NCBI GenBank assembly: GCA_028873815.1
Contig: JAPPNN010000071.1
Coordinates: forward strand, 1-32,802
DNA from: Gemmatimonadota bacterium
GTDB lineage: Bacteria > Gemmatimonadota > Gemmatimonadetes > Longimicrobiales > Gaopeijiaceae
Direction: 5' to 3'
Length of the DNA stretch: 32,802 nt
Every line of letters starts with the position of its first letter. Within the stretch, counting starts at the first letter, position 1. The notes beneath the pieces were generated by a model that saw nothing but the letters and a program-made list of their open reading frames with translations, did not search any database and was not told the origin of the DNA. Positions 1 through 8,939 of the stretch are shown in pieces. The translations under genes were made by a program, and so were the position numbers.

Positions 1-1828
1 CAGCGGCGGTATCGGGCGCCACGGCCGCCGAGTCGAGGGCGGCAGCGGCGGTATCCCCGGCCGCGTCGGGCGAACCTGGGGGCAGCGGCTCCAGGTGGTA
101 GCCGACGGTCTGGCCTTCAACCTCCATCTTCACCACTTCGCGCCCTCGCATGTGAATCGTGATCTGGTTGCCTTCGACTAAGTGTAACGCCGGAGGGCCG
201 TCGGGTTCCGCAGCTACGGTGTCCGAGGGAGTCATGCGATAGAGGCTGCGGGCCTCGCCCACCGCTGTCAGGGTCTCCAGTCGCGAGCGGTTCGCCCCGA
301 TCACCTGCCCTGTGGTCGCGGAATCGGCGACAACAAAGTGGGCCAGGATCGTATTCCCCTCCATCCAGTCGCGACTGGCAATCTCCGGAAGTTCCTCCGA
401 ACCGGCCGGATTTTCCTGCGCTGCCTCGGCCCGCGCCGAACCCACTGCGGTCACAAGCTCCAGGAGTTGGGCCGGGGACTGCACATCGATCGAATCCGCC
501 GTCAGCTTGAATTCGTCGGCGAAGGCCGAGGGCTGGGCAATGGAATCCTCCGGCTGAGCCTCCGTGGAATCCGCGCGTGCCTCGGCCGCCGCAAGGGCCC
601 GCGCCCGCTCGGCATCTCCGGGTGACAGCCCCGTTGTGTCGAGGACCTCCTGCTCGATTGGAGGGAGCGACAGGATCGCCACCAGCCGGTTGACCTCCCC
701 ACCGTCCAGGAACATGCGAATGGCGGGAGCGTTCATGACCATTTCCCTCCCCACCAGTTCCGCGTTTCTGCGCGCGAGGATCTCCTCGCTCAGCCCCGTG
801 GTGGGTGTCACCTCCACCACCTCGGCCGTCAATTCGAAGCCGCTCTGCTCAACGCGCGTCCCCCCTATAATGGACATTGTGCCCAGATCCTGGTCGAAGT
901 CGAGTGAATCCCCGACCGCCCTCAGGGAGTCGCGCGAGACGACGACGTCTTCCGCTGCGCGGAAGTAGCGGCGCCCATCGATCATGAACCGGCGGGCTTC
1001 GATGTCGTATGGCGGAGGACTGACCGAATCGACGGGAGGCGCGTTCGCTGCCTCGGCTGCCGCACTGTCAGGGGGTTCGGCTTCGGCGGTCTCCGGCACT
1101 TCGGCCTCCGCGCTGTCGGGGGGTTCGGTCTCCACGGTGTCTGAGAGCTCGGCTTCGGGGATCTCGGGCACCGCGGCTGCCGCGGTGTCGACGGTCCCGG
1201 ACTCGTCCGTCCCTGGCGCACCGGCCTCCGTACTGTCCGATGGCTGGGGCTCGGCGGTTTCCGGCACCTCGGCCTCAGCGCTGTCGGTGACCGCCGCGTC
1301 GAGCGTGTCGGTGGCCTCGGGAACCGCGGGGGCCGCGGGCGGCATGGGCACGGGTGGCGGATGGAACGTGGCGCGGGGGTCGCCTCCATAGACCAGAACG
1401 CGATCCAGCGGACGAAACTCCGATGCCTGATAGTACCTGAGGCTGTCGCCTTCGATAATCGCGTCACTGTGGAGGTCCGTTACCGTCACCCGGGACCATG
1501 CCTCGAGCTGGCTGACGTTGCCGAAGTAGCGCGCCGTGTCGGCGTCGAGCCGGGTGTCCGCGTCTTCAAAGCGAATCCTGCCGAACAGCTGCACCGTGCC
1601 GTTAAACTCGTAGACCACTGCCGAATCGGCGAGGATTCGAGTGCCGTCGGAGCACCGGTAGTCGATCCCGCCCGAGGCACGGTGAATGTAGTTCAGGGAA
1701 TCGAAGCGGGTGCTATGGGTATAGCCACCGACGCCGTCCAGCCAGCACTGTCGCTCCTGTCCGGCCACAATGCCGGGCAGCACAACCACGGCAAGGCACA
1801 CCAAACCGGTCCAGCCCGCGAACCGCAT
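1..1828 (-). CDS. OstA/LptA-like LPS transport protein (3' end cut off by the window)
   Basis: The frame is open from an ATG at 1828 to the left edge: 609 codons without a stop, so the C-terminus is missing. A signal peptide covers about residues 1-23 and ends in ...GIVAGQ. Residues about 25-155 and 270-390 look like OstA/LptA beta-jellyroll segments, with short alternating strands and phrases such as LDADTARYFGN and LTADSIDV. They are separated at about 160-270 by an acidic Ala/Pro/Glu linker built from degenerate units related to AEVPETAEPEPPDSA. A second Ala/Asp-rich tract begins near residue 585. LptA proteins are usually near 180 residues, so this one is far larger. It lies 2 bp downstream of lptC, the usual lptC-lptA order, so an LPS bridge or periplasmic carrier role is likely. 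An LptD-like N-terminus is an alternative. The family call rests on context and repeat pattern more than on a single motif. Confidence 0.7.
   Translation of the reverse strand, partial: MRFAGWTGLVCLAVVVLPGIVAGQERQCWLDGVGGYTHSTRFDSLNYIHRASGGIDYRCSDGTRILADSAVVYEFNGTVQLFGRIRFEDADTRLDADTARYFGNVSQLEAWSRVTVTDLHSDAIIEGDSLRYYQASEFRPLDRVLVYGGDPRATFHPPPVPMPPAAPAVPEATDTLDAAVTDSAEAEVPETAEPQPSDSTEAGAPGTDESGTVDTAAAAVPEIPEAELSDTVETEPPDSAEAEVPETAEAEPPDSAAAEAANAPPVDSVSPPPYDIEARRFMIDGRRYFRAAEDVVVSRDSLRAVGDSLDFDQDLGTMSIIGGTRVEQSGFELTAEVVEVTPTTGLSEEILARRNAELVGREMVMNAPAIRMFLDGGEVNRLVAILSLPPIEQEVLDTTGLSPGDAERARALAAAEARADSTEAQPEDSIAQPSAFADEFKLTADSIDVQSPAQLLELVTAVGSARAEAAQENPAGSEELPEIASRDWMEGNTILAHFVVADSATTGQVIGANRSRLETLTAVGEARSLYRMTPSDTVAAEPDGPPALHLVEGNQITIHMRGREVVKMEVEGQTVGYHLEPLPPGSPDAAGDTAAAALDSAAVAPDTAA
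1083..1119. repeat. Copy 1 of a 37-bp direct repeat inside the OstA-like gene
   Basis: The 37 bases here recur at 1251-1287 with three differences. The offset is 168 bp, or 56 codons, so the reading frame is kept. Both encode the DSAEAEVPETAE unit of the acidic linker and suggest growth of the linker by in-frame duplication. Confidence 0.65.
1251..1287. repeat. Copy 2 of the 37-bp direct repeat inside the OstA-like gene
   Basis: It matches 1083-1119 at 34 of 37 positions. Between the two copies lie further, more diverged units of the same Glu/Pro/Ala/Asp-rich type. Confidence 0.65.
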
Positions 1829-1830
1829 CG

Positions 1831-2400
1831 TCAGGAGCACCCTCGCTCCCGGGTGCCCCAGATCCTGACGTCGTCGAAGTCCATGTCCGACTGGAGTCGG
1901 TCCCCCTCGAACACGCACCCGCCCTCATGCATCAAGACGGGGACATCGGTCCAGACGCGATCGACCTCGGGTGCGAAGTGGAGTTCGTCCGTGCGGATTT
2001 CGCGCCCCTGCTCCGGGATGCTCAACACCGCGTTGCCCGAGGCGGTCAGCTCGTTGCCCATCCGGTTCAGGCGCCCCTCGTCGGCCGTGATGGTGGCCCT
2101 GCGTCCCCCCCGCTCGTCAAACACGACCAGGGACAGACCCATCACGCGCGCGTGCGTGGAGTCCTTCCAACTGAACATGCTGTCAGCCGCGAGCATCGCC
2201 TCGCGGATGCCCTCGCGGGACATGTTGAGGGACACGCCGTATACGATCTCGTCGGCGTCCACCGTCTCCAACCCCGCAGGTGGCGGCTCTTCGGTCGTGT
2301 TGATGCACGCCGTAGCCAGCAGAGCCATGCAGCCGTGCAACCACGGAGCGGTGGACAAGGCTCGGCGGGGTCCCGTCGTCGTTCCCGGCCAGATCGCCAT
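1831..2400 (-). CDS. lptC: LptC-like LPS export protein, probable lipoprotein
   Basis: The product has 189 residues, close to the 190 usual for LptC. LptC sits at the inner membrane on the LptBFG transporter and passes LPS to LptA. The N-terminus has a basic stretch, a hydrophobic run and a lipobox-like LLATAC with Cys32, which suggests a lipid anchor instead of the transmembrane helix of E. coli LptC. The rest reads as an LptC/DUF1239 beta-jellyroll, including phrases such as ITADEGRLNRMGNEL and EIRTDELHFAPEVDRVWTD. The ATG overlaps the kdsD stop as TGATG, so translation is probably coupled. The OstA-like gene follows after 2 bp. Family assignment is good; the lipoprotein anchor is inferred from the lipobox only. 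Confidence 0.82.
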   Translation of the reverse strand: MAIWPGTTTGPRRALSTAPWLHGCMALLATACINTTEEPPPAGLETVDADEIVYGVSLNMSREGIREAMLAADSMFSWKDSTHARVMGLSLVVFDERGGRRATITADEGRLNRMGNELTASGNAVLSIPEQGREIRTDELHFAPEVDRVWTDVPVLMHEGGCVFEGDRLQSDMDFDDVRIWGTRERGCS

Positions 2401-3407
2401 CAGACCGCCCCCGCACGAAGCAGGTCGTGGAGGTGAACGATACCGACCAGGACACCGTCGTCTACCACCGGCATTGCCATAACCCCATGCTCCTGCATGC
2501 GCCGAACCGCCGCCGATCCCGGCTCCTCCGGCGAGGTAAGCCTGGGCGATCGATTCATGAACCCCGATACGGGAACGTCCAGGAATGCGTCCGTGCCTTC
2601 CATGAGCCGTGTGAGATCGCCCGCTGTCACGACTCCGATCACGGAGCGAGCCGCTTCAACCACCGGAACCGTGCCTCGCATTCGTGCCAGAGGAACGATG
2701 ACATCACGAGCACGACAGTCCGCCGGCACCGCGGGATAGTCATCGCTCACCATCACGTCTCCAACCTTCAGGGTCAGCCGCAGTCCCAGCGCCCCTCCCG
2801 GGTGGATGCGCGCAAGTTCCCGGCGCCCGAACCCCCGCCGCGTCAGTAACGCTATCGCGAGCGCATCGCCCATCGCCAGACTGGCCGTCGTGGAGCTGGT
2901 CGGCGTGAGATCCATGGGGCAGGCCTCCGAAGACACCCCGCAATCGAGCGCGACCGTAGCCCGTCTCGCCAAGGGCGAAGAACAATCGCCCACGAGGGCG
3001 ATCACGGCGATTCCATGACGCTCGGCAAACGCGAGCAGCCCTTCCAGTTCACGGGTCGCGCCGCTCTTGGACAACAGGACCATCAAGTCCTCCGGTCCGA
3101 CCATGCCCAGGTCGCCGTGGAGCCCGTCGACCGGGTGAAGGAACGTGGCCCCGGTTCCCGTTGACGTGAGCGTGGCGGCGATCTTGCGGGCGACAAGCCC
3201 CGATTTGCCGATGCCGGAAACCACAATTCTCCCCTCGGCGCCATGGACCAGATCGACCGCGTCGAGGAAGCTGTTCCCAAGCCTGTCCGCCAGACATCTC
3301 ACCGCATCCGCCTCGGCCTTCAGGACCCGGCGGCCCTCGCCGAGCACCCTGCCACGCCGCTCCACCCCGGGGCGGAGGTCAGTCGCCACGCTCACGACAG
3401 TACTCAT
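2400..3407 (-). CDS. kdsD: D-arabinose-5-phosphate isomerase (KdsD/KpsF family)
   Basis: This enzyme converts ribulose 5-phosphate to arabinose 5-phosphate, the first committed precursor of Kdo. The 335-residue protein has the expected layout: an N-terminal SIS sugar-isomerase domain containing [20 protein letters not shown], the LLSKSGAT phosphate-binding loop and a HPGGALG segment, followed by two CBS domains (about 205-260 and 270-330). It sits between kdsC and lptC in a complete Kdo operon, which favours the LPS enzyme over a capsule paralogue. I chose the ATG at 3407. An ATG at 3431 and several downstream GTGs are also possible, and none has a clear ribosome-binding site. With the chosen start the gene overlaps the end of kdsC by 29 bp, so translation is probably coupled. 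Confidence 0.93.
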   Translation of the reverse strand: MSTVVSVATDLRPGVERRGRVLGEGRRVLKAEADAVRCLADRLGNSFLDAVDLVHGAEGRIVVSGIGKSGLVARKIAATLTSTGTGATFLHPVDGLHGDLGMVGPEDLMVLLSKSGATRELEGLLAFAERHGIAVIALVGDCSSPLARRATVALDCGVSSEACPMDLTPTSSTTASLAMGDALAIALLTRRGFGRRELARIHPGGALGLRLTLKVGDVMVSDDYPAVPADCRARDVIVPLARMRGTVPVVEAARSVIGVVTAGDLTRLMEGTDAFLDVPVSGFMNRSPRLTSPEEPGSAAVRRMQEHGVMAMPVVDDGVLVGIVHLHDLLRAGAV

Positions 3408-3930
3408 CGACCAGTTCGTCCCACTCTCCACGTGCCCTCAGGAGCGCTTCCGCAAACTCCCGCACCGCGCCCCTGCCGCCGGGTGTCGAACTCCTCCACG
3501 CGGCGACGCTCCGCACCTCGGTCGTGCCGTTGGCCACCGTGGCGGGGAGGCCCACCCTGCGCAGCGCCGGCAGGTCGGCAAGGTCGTCACCCACCAGCGC
3601 GACCTCGGACCACGTCACCTTCCGGGCCGCGAGCAGCAGCCGCAGAATCGGCACCTTGCGGGCGCTGTCGTCCTGGAAGACGTCGGTCACGCCAAGCTCC
3701 GCGGCGCGGAGTTCCGTCGCTTCGGAGACTCTGCCCGATACGATCGCCACATGTATTCCGGCTTGCTTCAGCATCTTTACGCCGATCCCGTCCTGCACGT
3801 CGAAGCGCTTGAACTCGATTGCCTCTCCGTTCCCGGTGGCGCCGATGTACACGCCGCCGTCGGTCATCACGCCATCCACGTCGAATACGACCAGGCGAAT
3901 GCGTTCGGCCGTTGCCCGAGGAATCTCCAT
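3379..3930 (-). CDS. kdsC: 3-deoxy-D-manno-octulosonate 8-phosphate phosphatase
   Basis: KdsC hydrolyses Kdo-8-phosphate to Kdo in the cytoplasm. The 183-residue protein is the usual length for this capless HAD phosphatase. The nucleophile motif [11 protein letters not shown] (Asp17 and Asp19) is near the N-terminus, with VSGR as the Ser/Thr motif, a conserved Lys in SARKVP and the acidic [12 protein letters not shown] motif near residue 120. The ATG at 3930 leaves a standard N-terminus directly before the HAD motif; the frame continues upstream into kdsA sequence, but that extension has no family features. It lies 13 bp after kdsA and overlaps the start of kdsD, so the pathway genes are transcribed together. 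Confidence 0.94.
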   Translation of the reverse strand: MEIPRATAERIRLVVFDVDGVMTDGGVYIGATGNGEAIEFKRFDVQDGIGVKMLKQAGIHVAIVSGRVSEATELRAAELGVTDVFQDDSARKVPILRLLLAARKVTWSEVALVGDDLADLPALRRVGLPATVANGTTEVRSVAAWRSSTPGGRGAVREFAEALLRARGEWDELVDEYCRERGD

Positions 3931-3943
3931 CGCCGCCACGGCT

Positions 3944-4762
3944 CTACGCGGTCGGTCCCGCGTCGAGGACGGAGCGGATGGCCGCCACGTCGTCCAGAAG
4001 CCGGGGGAGCTGCTCCACCGGCAGCATGTTGCTGCCGTCCGAAGGCGCCGCCGCCGGATCCGGATGAACCTCGAGAAAGAGTCCGTCGCAACCCGCCGCA
4101 ACCGCCGCCCTCACAAGCGGTGCGATGTGTTCGGGTCTTCCGCCGGTCGATCCGCCGGCTCCGTGTCCGGGTTGCTGGACCGAGTGCGTCCCGTCGAAGA
4201 TCACGGGAACTCCCGCGGCCTCCCGGATCCGGGCAAAGTTGCGCATGTCCACGACGAGGTCGCAATAGCCGAACGACGTGCCTCTCTCCGTGACCATGAC
4301 GTGCCGGGCGCCACCGGCGCGCACCTTCTCCACGGCGCCGGCCATCGCCTCGGGAGCCATCCACTGCCCCTTCTTCACGTTGACCGCTCTTCCGGTCCTG
4401 CCCGCGGCCACGAGCAACTCCGTCTGGCGGCAGAGGAAGGCCGGGATCTGAAGCACATCCGCCACTTCGGCCACGAGGTCGGCCTGTCCCGGCTCATGGA
4501 TGTCGGTCAGGACGGGTAGTCCCGTCTCGGCCCGTACCGTCCGCAACCGGGCAAGTCCCTCGTCCAGGCCCGGACCGCGGGGAGAGTCCAGCCGCGACCT
4601 GTTGGCCTTGTCGAAGGAGGCCTTGAAGACCGCCGGCAGGCCCGCACGGCCCGCAGCGGCGTGCACCGCCCTGGCCACGGCGACGTTCAGCTCGTCGTCT
4701 TCGAGAACGCAGGGACCCGCGAAGAGCGTGAACGCTCCCGGCGTACGGTCAATCCGGCGCAT
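3944..4762 (-). CDS. kdsA: Kdo-8-phosphate synthase, probably the metal-dependent class
   Basis: KdsA condenses phosphoenolpyruvate with arabinose 5-phosphate to give Kdo-8-phosphate. The 272-residue protein carries the TIM-barrel family signatures [48 protein letters not shown] and [11 protein letters not shown]. The Cys in FAGPCVLE (Cys18), with the later His in THSVQ, Glu in LEVHPDP and Asp in SDGSNML, matches the four-ligand set of metal-dependent KdsA such as that of Aquifex. E. coli-type enzymes have Asn in place of that Cys. The ATG at 4762 gives the usual length and leaves 34 bp after pyrG. An in-frame GTG slightly upstream is possible. Confidence 0.95.
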   Translation of the reverse strand: MRRIDRTPGAFTLFAGPCVLEDDELNVAVARAVHAAAGRAGLPAVFKASFDKANRSRLDSPRGPGLDEGLARLRTVRAETGLPVLTDIHEPGQADLVAEVADVLQIPAFLCRQTELLVAAGRTGRAVNVKKGQWMAPEAMAGAVEKVRAGGARHVMVTERGTSFGYCDLVVDMRNFARIREAAGVPVIFDGTHSVQQPGHGAGGSTGGRPEHIAPLVRAAVAAGCDGLFLEVHPDPAAAPSDGSNMLPVEQLPRLLDDVAAIRSVLDAGPTA

Positions 4763-4796
4763 GGCGTCGCTGCGCCGAGCGACACGCGGCACCGGC

Positions 4797-7261
<2,465 letters not shown>

Positions 7262-7294
7262 GCAACCCGGAAAGCCGTGTGATTCACGGACTTT

Positions 7295-7323
7295 AAGCTA
7301 CCCGGGACCAGGGGTCACGGCAA
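7295..7323 (-). promoter_or_regulatory. Candidate promoter for the kdsB-pyrG-kdsA operon
   Basis: Reading the minus strand, TTGCCG (7318-7323) and TAGCTT (7295-7300) are 17 bp apart. The -10 element overlaps the TAG stop codon of pabA. The same CGGGTAGCTT string forms the -10 region of the better-supported SRP RNA promoter at 32714. Match to the sigma-70 consensus is moderate (4/6 and 3/6), so this is a prediction. Confidence 0.4.
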
Positions 7324-7885
7324 GGAAGTTCCGCAGAATTCGCCGGCCTCCTTCGGTGAACCAGGACTCCGGATGGAACTGAATTCCCCACACCGGATGT
7401 GCGCGATGCCGCATCGCCTGGATTTCGCCCTCGTCCGACGGTTCCGTGCTCCAGGCAATCGCCACGAGGTCGTCGGGCAGGTCGGGCGAGGTAACCAGCG
7501 AGTGGTAGCGCGCCACGCGCACGTGCGCCGGGATGCCCGTGAAGAGCGGGTCACCGTTGTGGCGTACGCTCCCGATCTTGCCGTGTACCGTGCGCGCGGC
7601 CCGGATGGTGCGGCCGCCGTAGGCTTCGCCGATGGCCTGATGGCCAAGGCACACGCCCAGAACCGGGATCGTCGGTCCGAGCGCACGGATGGCCTCGACG
7701 CTGATCCCGGCTTCGGCCGGCGTGCACGGTCCGGGCGACACCACCAGGCGGGTCGTTCCCCCGAGGCGCAACTCCTCGGTCGTGACCTCGTCGTTCCGGA
7801 AGACGCGGGGCTCCTGACCCAGGTCGCCCAGCATCTGCACAAGATTCCAGGTGAACGAATCGTAGTTGTCGATGACGGCCAGCAT
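7298..7885 (-). CDS. pabA: Glutamine amidotransferase subunit of aminodeoxychorismate/anthranilate synthase
   Basis: This subunit releases ammonia from glutamine for a chorismate-using partner (PabB or TrpE), which is not in the window. The 195-residue protein is a complete class I amidotransferase: it opens IDNYDSFTWNLVQ, has the oxyanion region VSPGPCTPAEAG, nucleophile Cys79 in GVCLGHQAIGE, HGK near residue 101 and the His171/Glu173 pair in FHPES. Sequence alone does not separate PabA from TrpG, and one protein may serve both pathways. The ATG at 7885 is the family start; the frame extends further upstream only through the divergent gene. There is almost no 5' leader after the -10-like element at 7892-7897, so the mRNA may be leaderless. 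Confidence 0.92.
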   Translation of the reverse strand: MLAVIDNYDSFTWNLVQMLGDLGQEPRVFRNDEVTTEELRLGGTTRLVVSPGPCTPAEAGISVEAIRALGPTIPVLGVCLGHQAIGEAYGGRTIRAARTVHGKIGSVRHNGDPLFTGIPAHVRVARYHSLVTSPDLPDDLVAIAWSTEPSDEGEIQAMRHRAHPVWGIQFHPESWFTEGGRRILRNFLAVTPGPG

Positions 7886-7897
7886 GCACGTATAATA
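7866..7897. promoter_or_regulatory. Shared divergent promoter region of pabA and the plus-strand unknown gene
   Basis: Only 22 bp separate the two divergent start codons. A perfect TATAAT at 7891-7896 on the plus strand has a weak TTGTCG (7866-7871) 19 bp upstream and would start transcription about 5 bases before the ATG at 7908. On the other strand the same A/T block reads TATTAT (7897 to 7892) and would start transcription at or beside the pabA ATG at 7885. The A/T block is isolated in very GC-rich sequence. No clear -35 was seen for the minus direction. Confidence 0.5.
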
Positions 7898-7907
7898 CGC
7901 GGGGATC

Positions 7908-8939
7908 ATGAGCATGTACCACAAATGCCTCGTCTGCGGCCAGGGATTCCGGCCGAACGAAGCGCTTGAGCACCTCGACAGGGGCAGGCGCGTGGCGTAC
8001 GATCCCGCGCGTGGACGCCTCTGGCAGATCTGCCGCTCCTGTTCGCGCTGGTCCCTGGTTCCCATCGAGTCGCGATGGGAGGCGCTCGAGGAGTTGGAGA
8101 GGCTCGTAACGGACCAGGGACGGCTTCTGTCCAGCACGGACAACGTCGCCCTGTTGCGGGCCGGGCCGCTGGAAATCGTGCGCGTCGGTCAGGCCGAGCT
8201 GGTCGAGGAAGCGTGGTGGCGCTACGGCAGGGAACTCCGCGCGCGGCGGGAGCGCTATCGGAAGCTCTCGACGGCGGGGACCGTGGGGGCCGCGGCGGCG
8301 ATCGCGGGCTCGTGGGCGACCGGGGGAATGAGCTTCCTGGCGGCGTGGCTCATCTGGGACAATGCCCCGGGCGTCGTCACCGGAGGGGCACGCTGGCTCC
8401 GTTTCGGCAACATCGCGTGGCGAGGGAAGGGACAGTGCCGACGCTGCGGCCGAGCGATCCGGAGCTTCCCCTACCGGGAAAGACGCGGCCTCATCGTAAC
8501 CGCCGGCGAGGAGGCGCCACGAGTCGTGCTGTCGTGCAGCCGATGCACCGGCAGCTCCGCCGAAACCGGATTGGAGGTGCGCGGCCAGGAGGCCAATCGC
8601 ACACTCCGCAGGGTGCTCGCATACCACCACTTTGCGGGGGCGTCGGAAAGGCGGGTACGGGGGGCGGCACGCCTGATCGAGGTGACCGGCGGCGCGCGCG
8701 CCCTGCCGGGAAGGATCCTTGGGGAAAGAAGATCCCTGGGCGCTGTCGGCAAACTCGGACGGGTGGCGCTCGAGATCGCCGTTCACGAGGAACGCGAGCA
8801 GCGACTGCTTGCCATGCGGGTGGCGGAGCTTGAGGCTCACTGGCGCCGAGAGGAGGAACTCGCCGAGATCATGGACGGGTCGCTGACGCCGACGCCTCTG
8901 GTTGATTCCCTGCGTCGCCGGATCGCAGGCTCGCCCTAG
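7908..8939 (+). CDS. Unrecognised protein with two zinc-ribbon-like modules and one membrane segment
   Basis: I do not recognise this 343-residue protein. It has four CxxC knuckles: Cys7/Cys10 with Cys42/Cys45, and Cys177/Cys180 with Cys210/Cys213. The equal spacing of about 33 residues between partners suggests two copies of a zinc-ribbon module. Between them lies a hydrophobic stretch (about 124-150) that could be a single membrane helix, preceded by a basic Arg/Glu-rich helix (about 106-119). The C-terminal 90 residues are charged and helical (EREQRLLAMRVAELEAHWRR), possibly a coiled coil. The start has TATAAT 11 bp upstream and no ribosome-binding site, so the mRNA is probably near-leaderless; Met3 is an alternative start. 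It is transcribed alone, divergent from pabA and tail-to-tail with nadE. Coding is supported by length, codon pattern and the regular cysteines. Confidence 0.85.
   Translation: MSMYHKCLVCGQGFRPNEALEHLDRGRRVAYDPARGRLWQICRSCSRWSLVPIESRWEALEELERLVTDQGRLLSSTDNVALLRAGPLEIVRVGQAELVEEAWWRYGRELRARRERYRKLSTAGTVGAAAAIAGSWATGGMSFLAAWLIWDNAPGVVTGGARWLRFGNIAWRGKGQCRRCGRAIRSFPYRERRGLIVTAGEEAPRVVLSCSRCTGSSAETGLEVRGQEANRTLRRVLAYHHFAGASERRVRGAARLIEVTGGARALPGRILGERRSLGAVGKLGRVALEIAVHEEREQRLLAMRVAELEAHWRREEELAEIMDGSLTPTPLVDSLRRRIAGSP

Noticed and set aside
1036..1340. Possible tandem-repeat locus or CRISPR-like array
   Set aside because: The repeats are in-frame, degenerate, unevenly spaced and encode a low-complexity linker. 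There are no unique spacers of equal length and no cas genes.
984..1391. Plus-strand Ser/Ala/Gly-rich open frame in the first 1.4 kb
   Set aside because: It is the antisense shadow of the acidic repeat linker of the OstA-like gene, whose own frame is open for over 600 codons on the minus strand.
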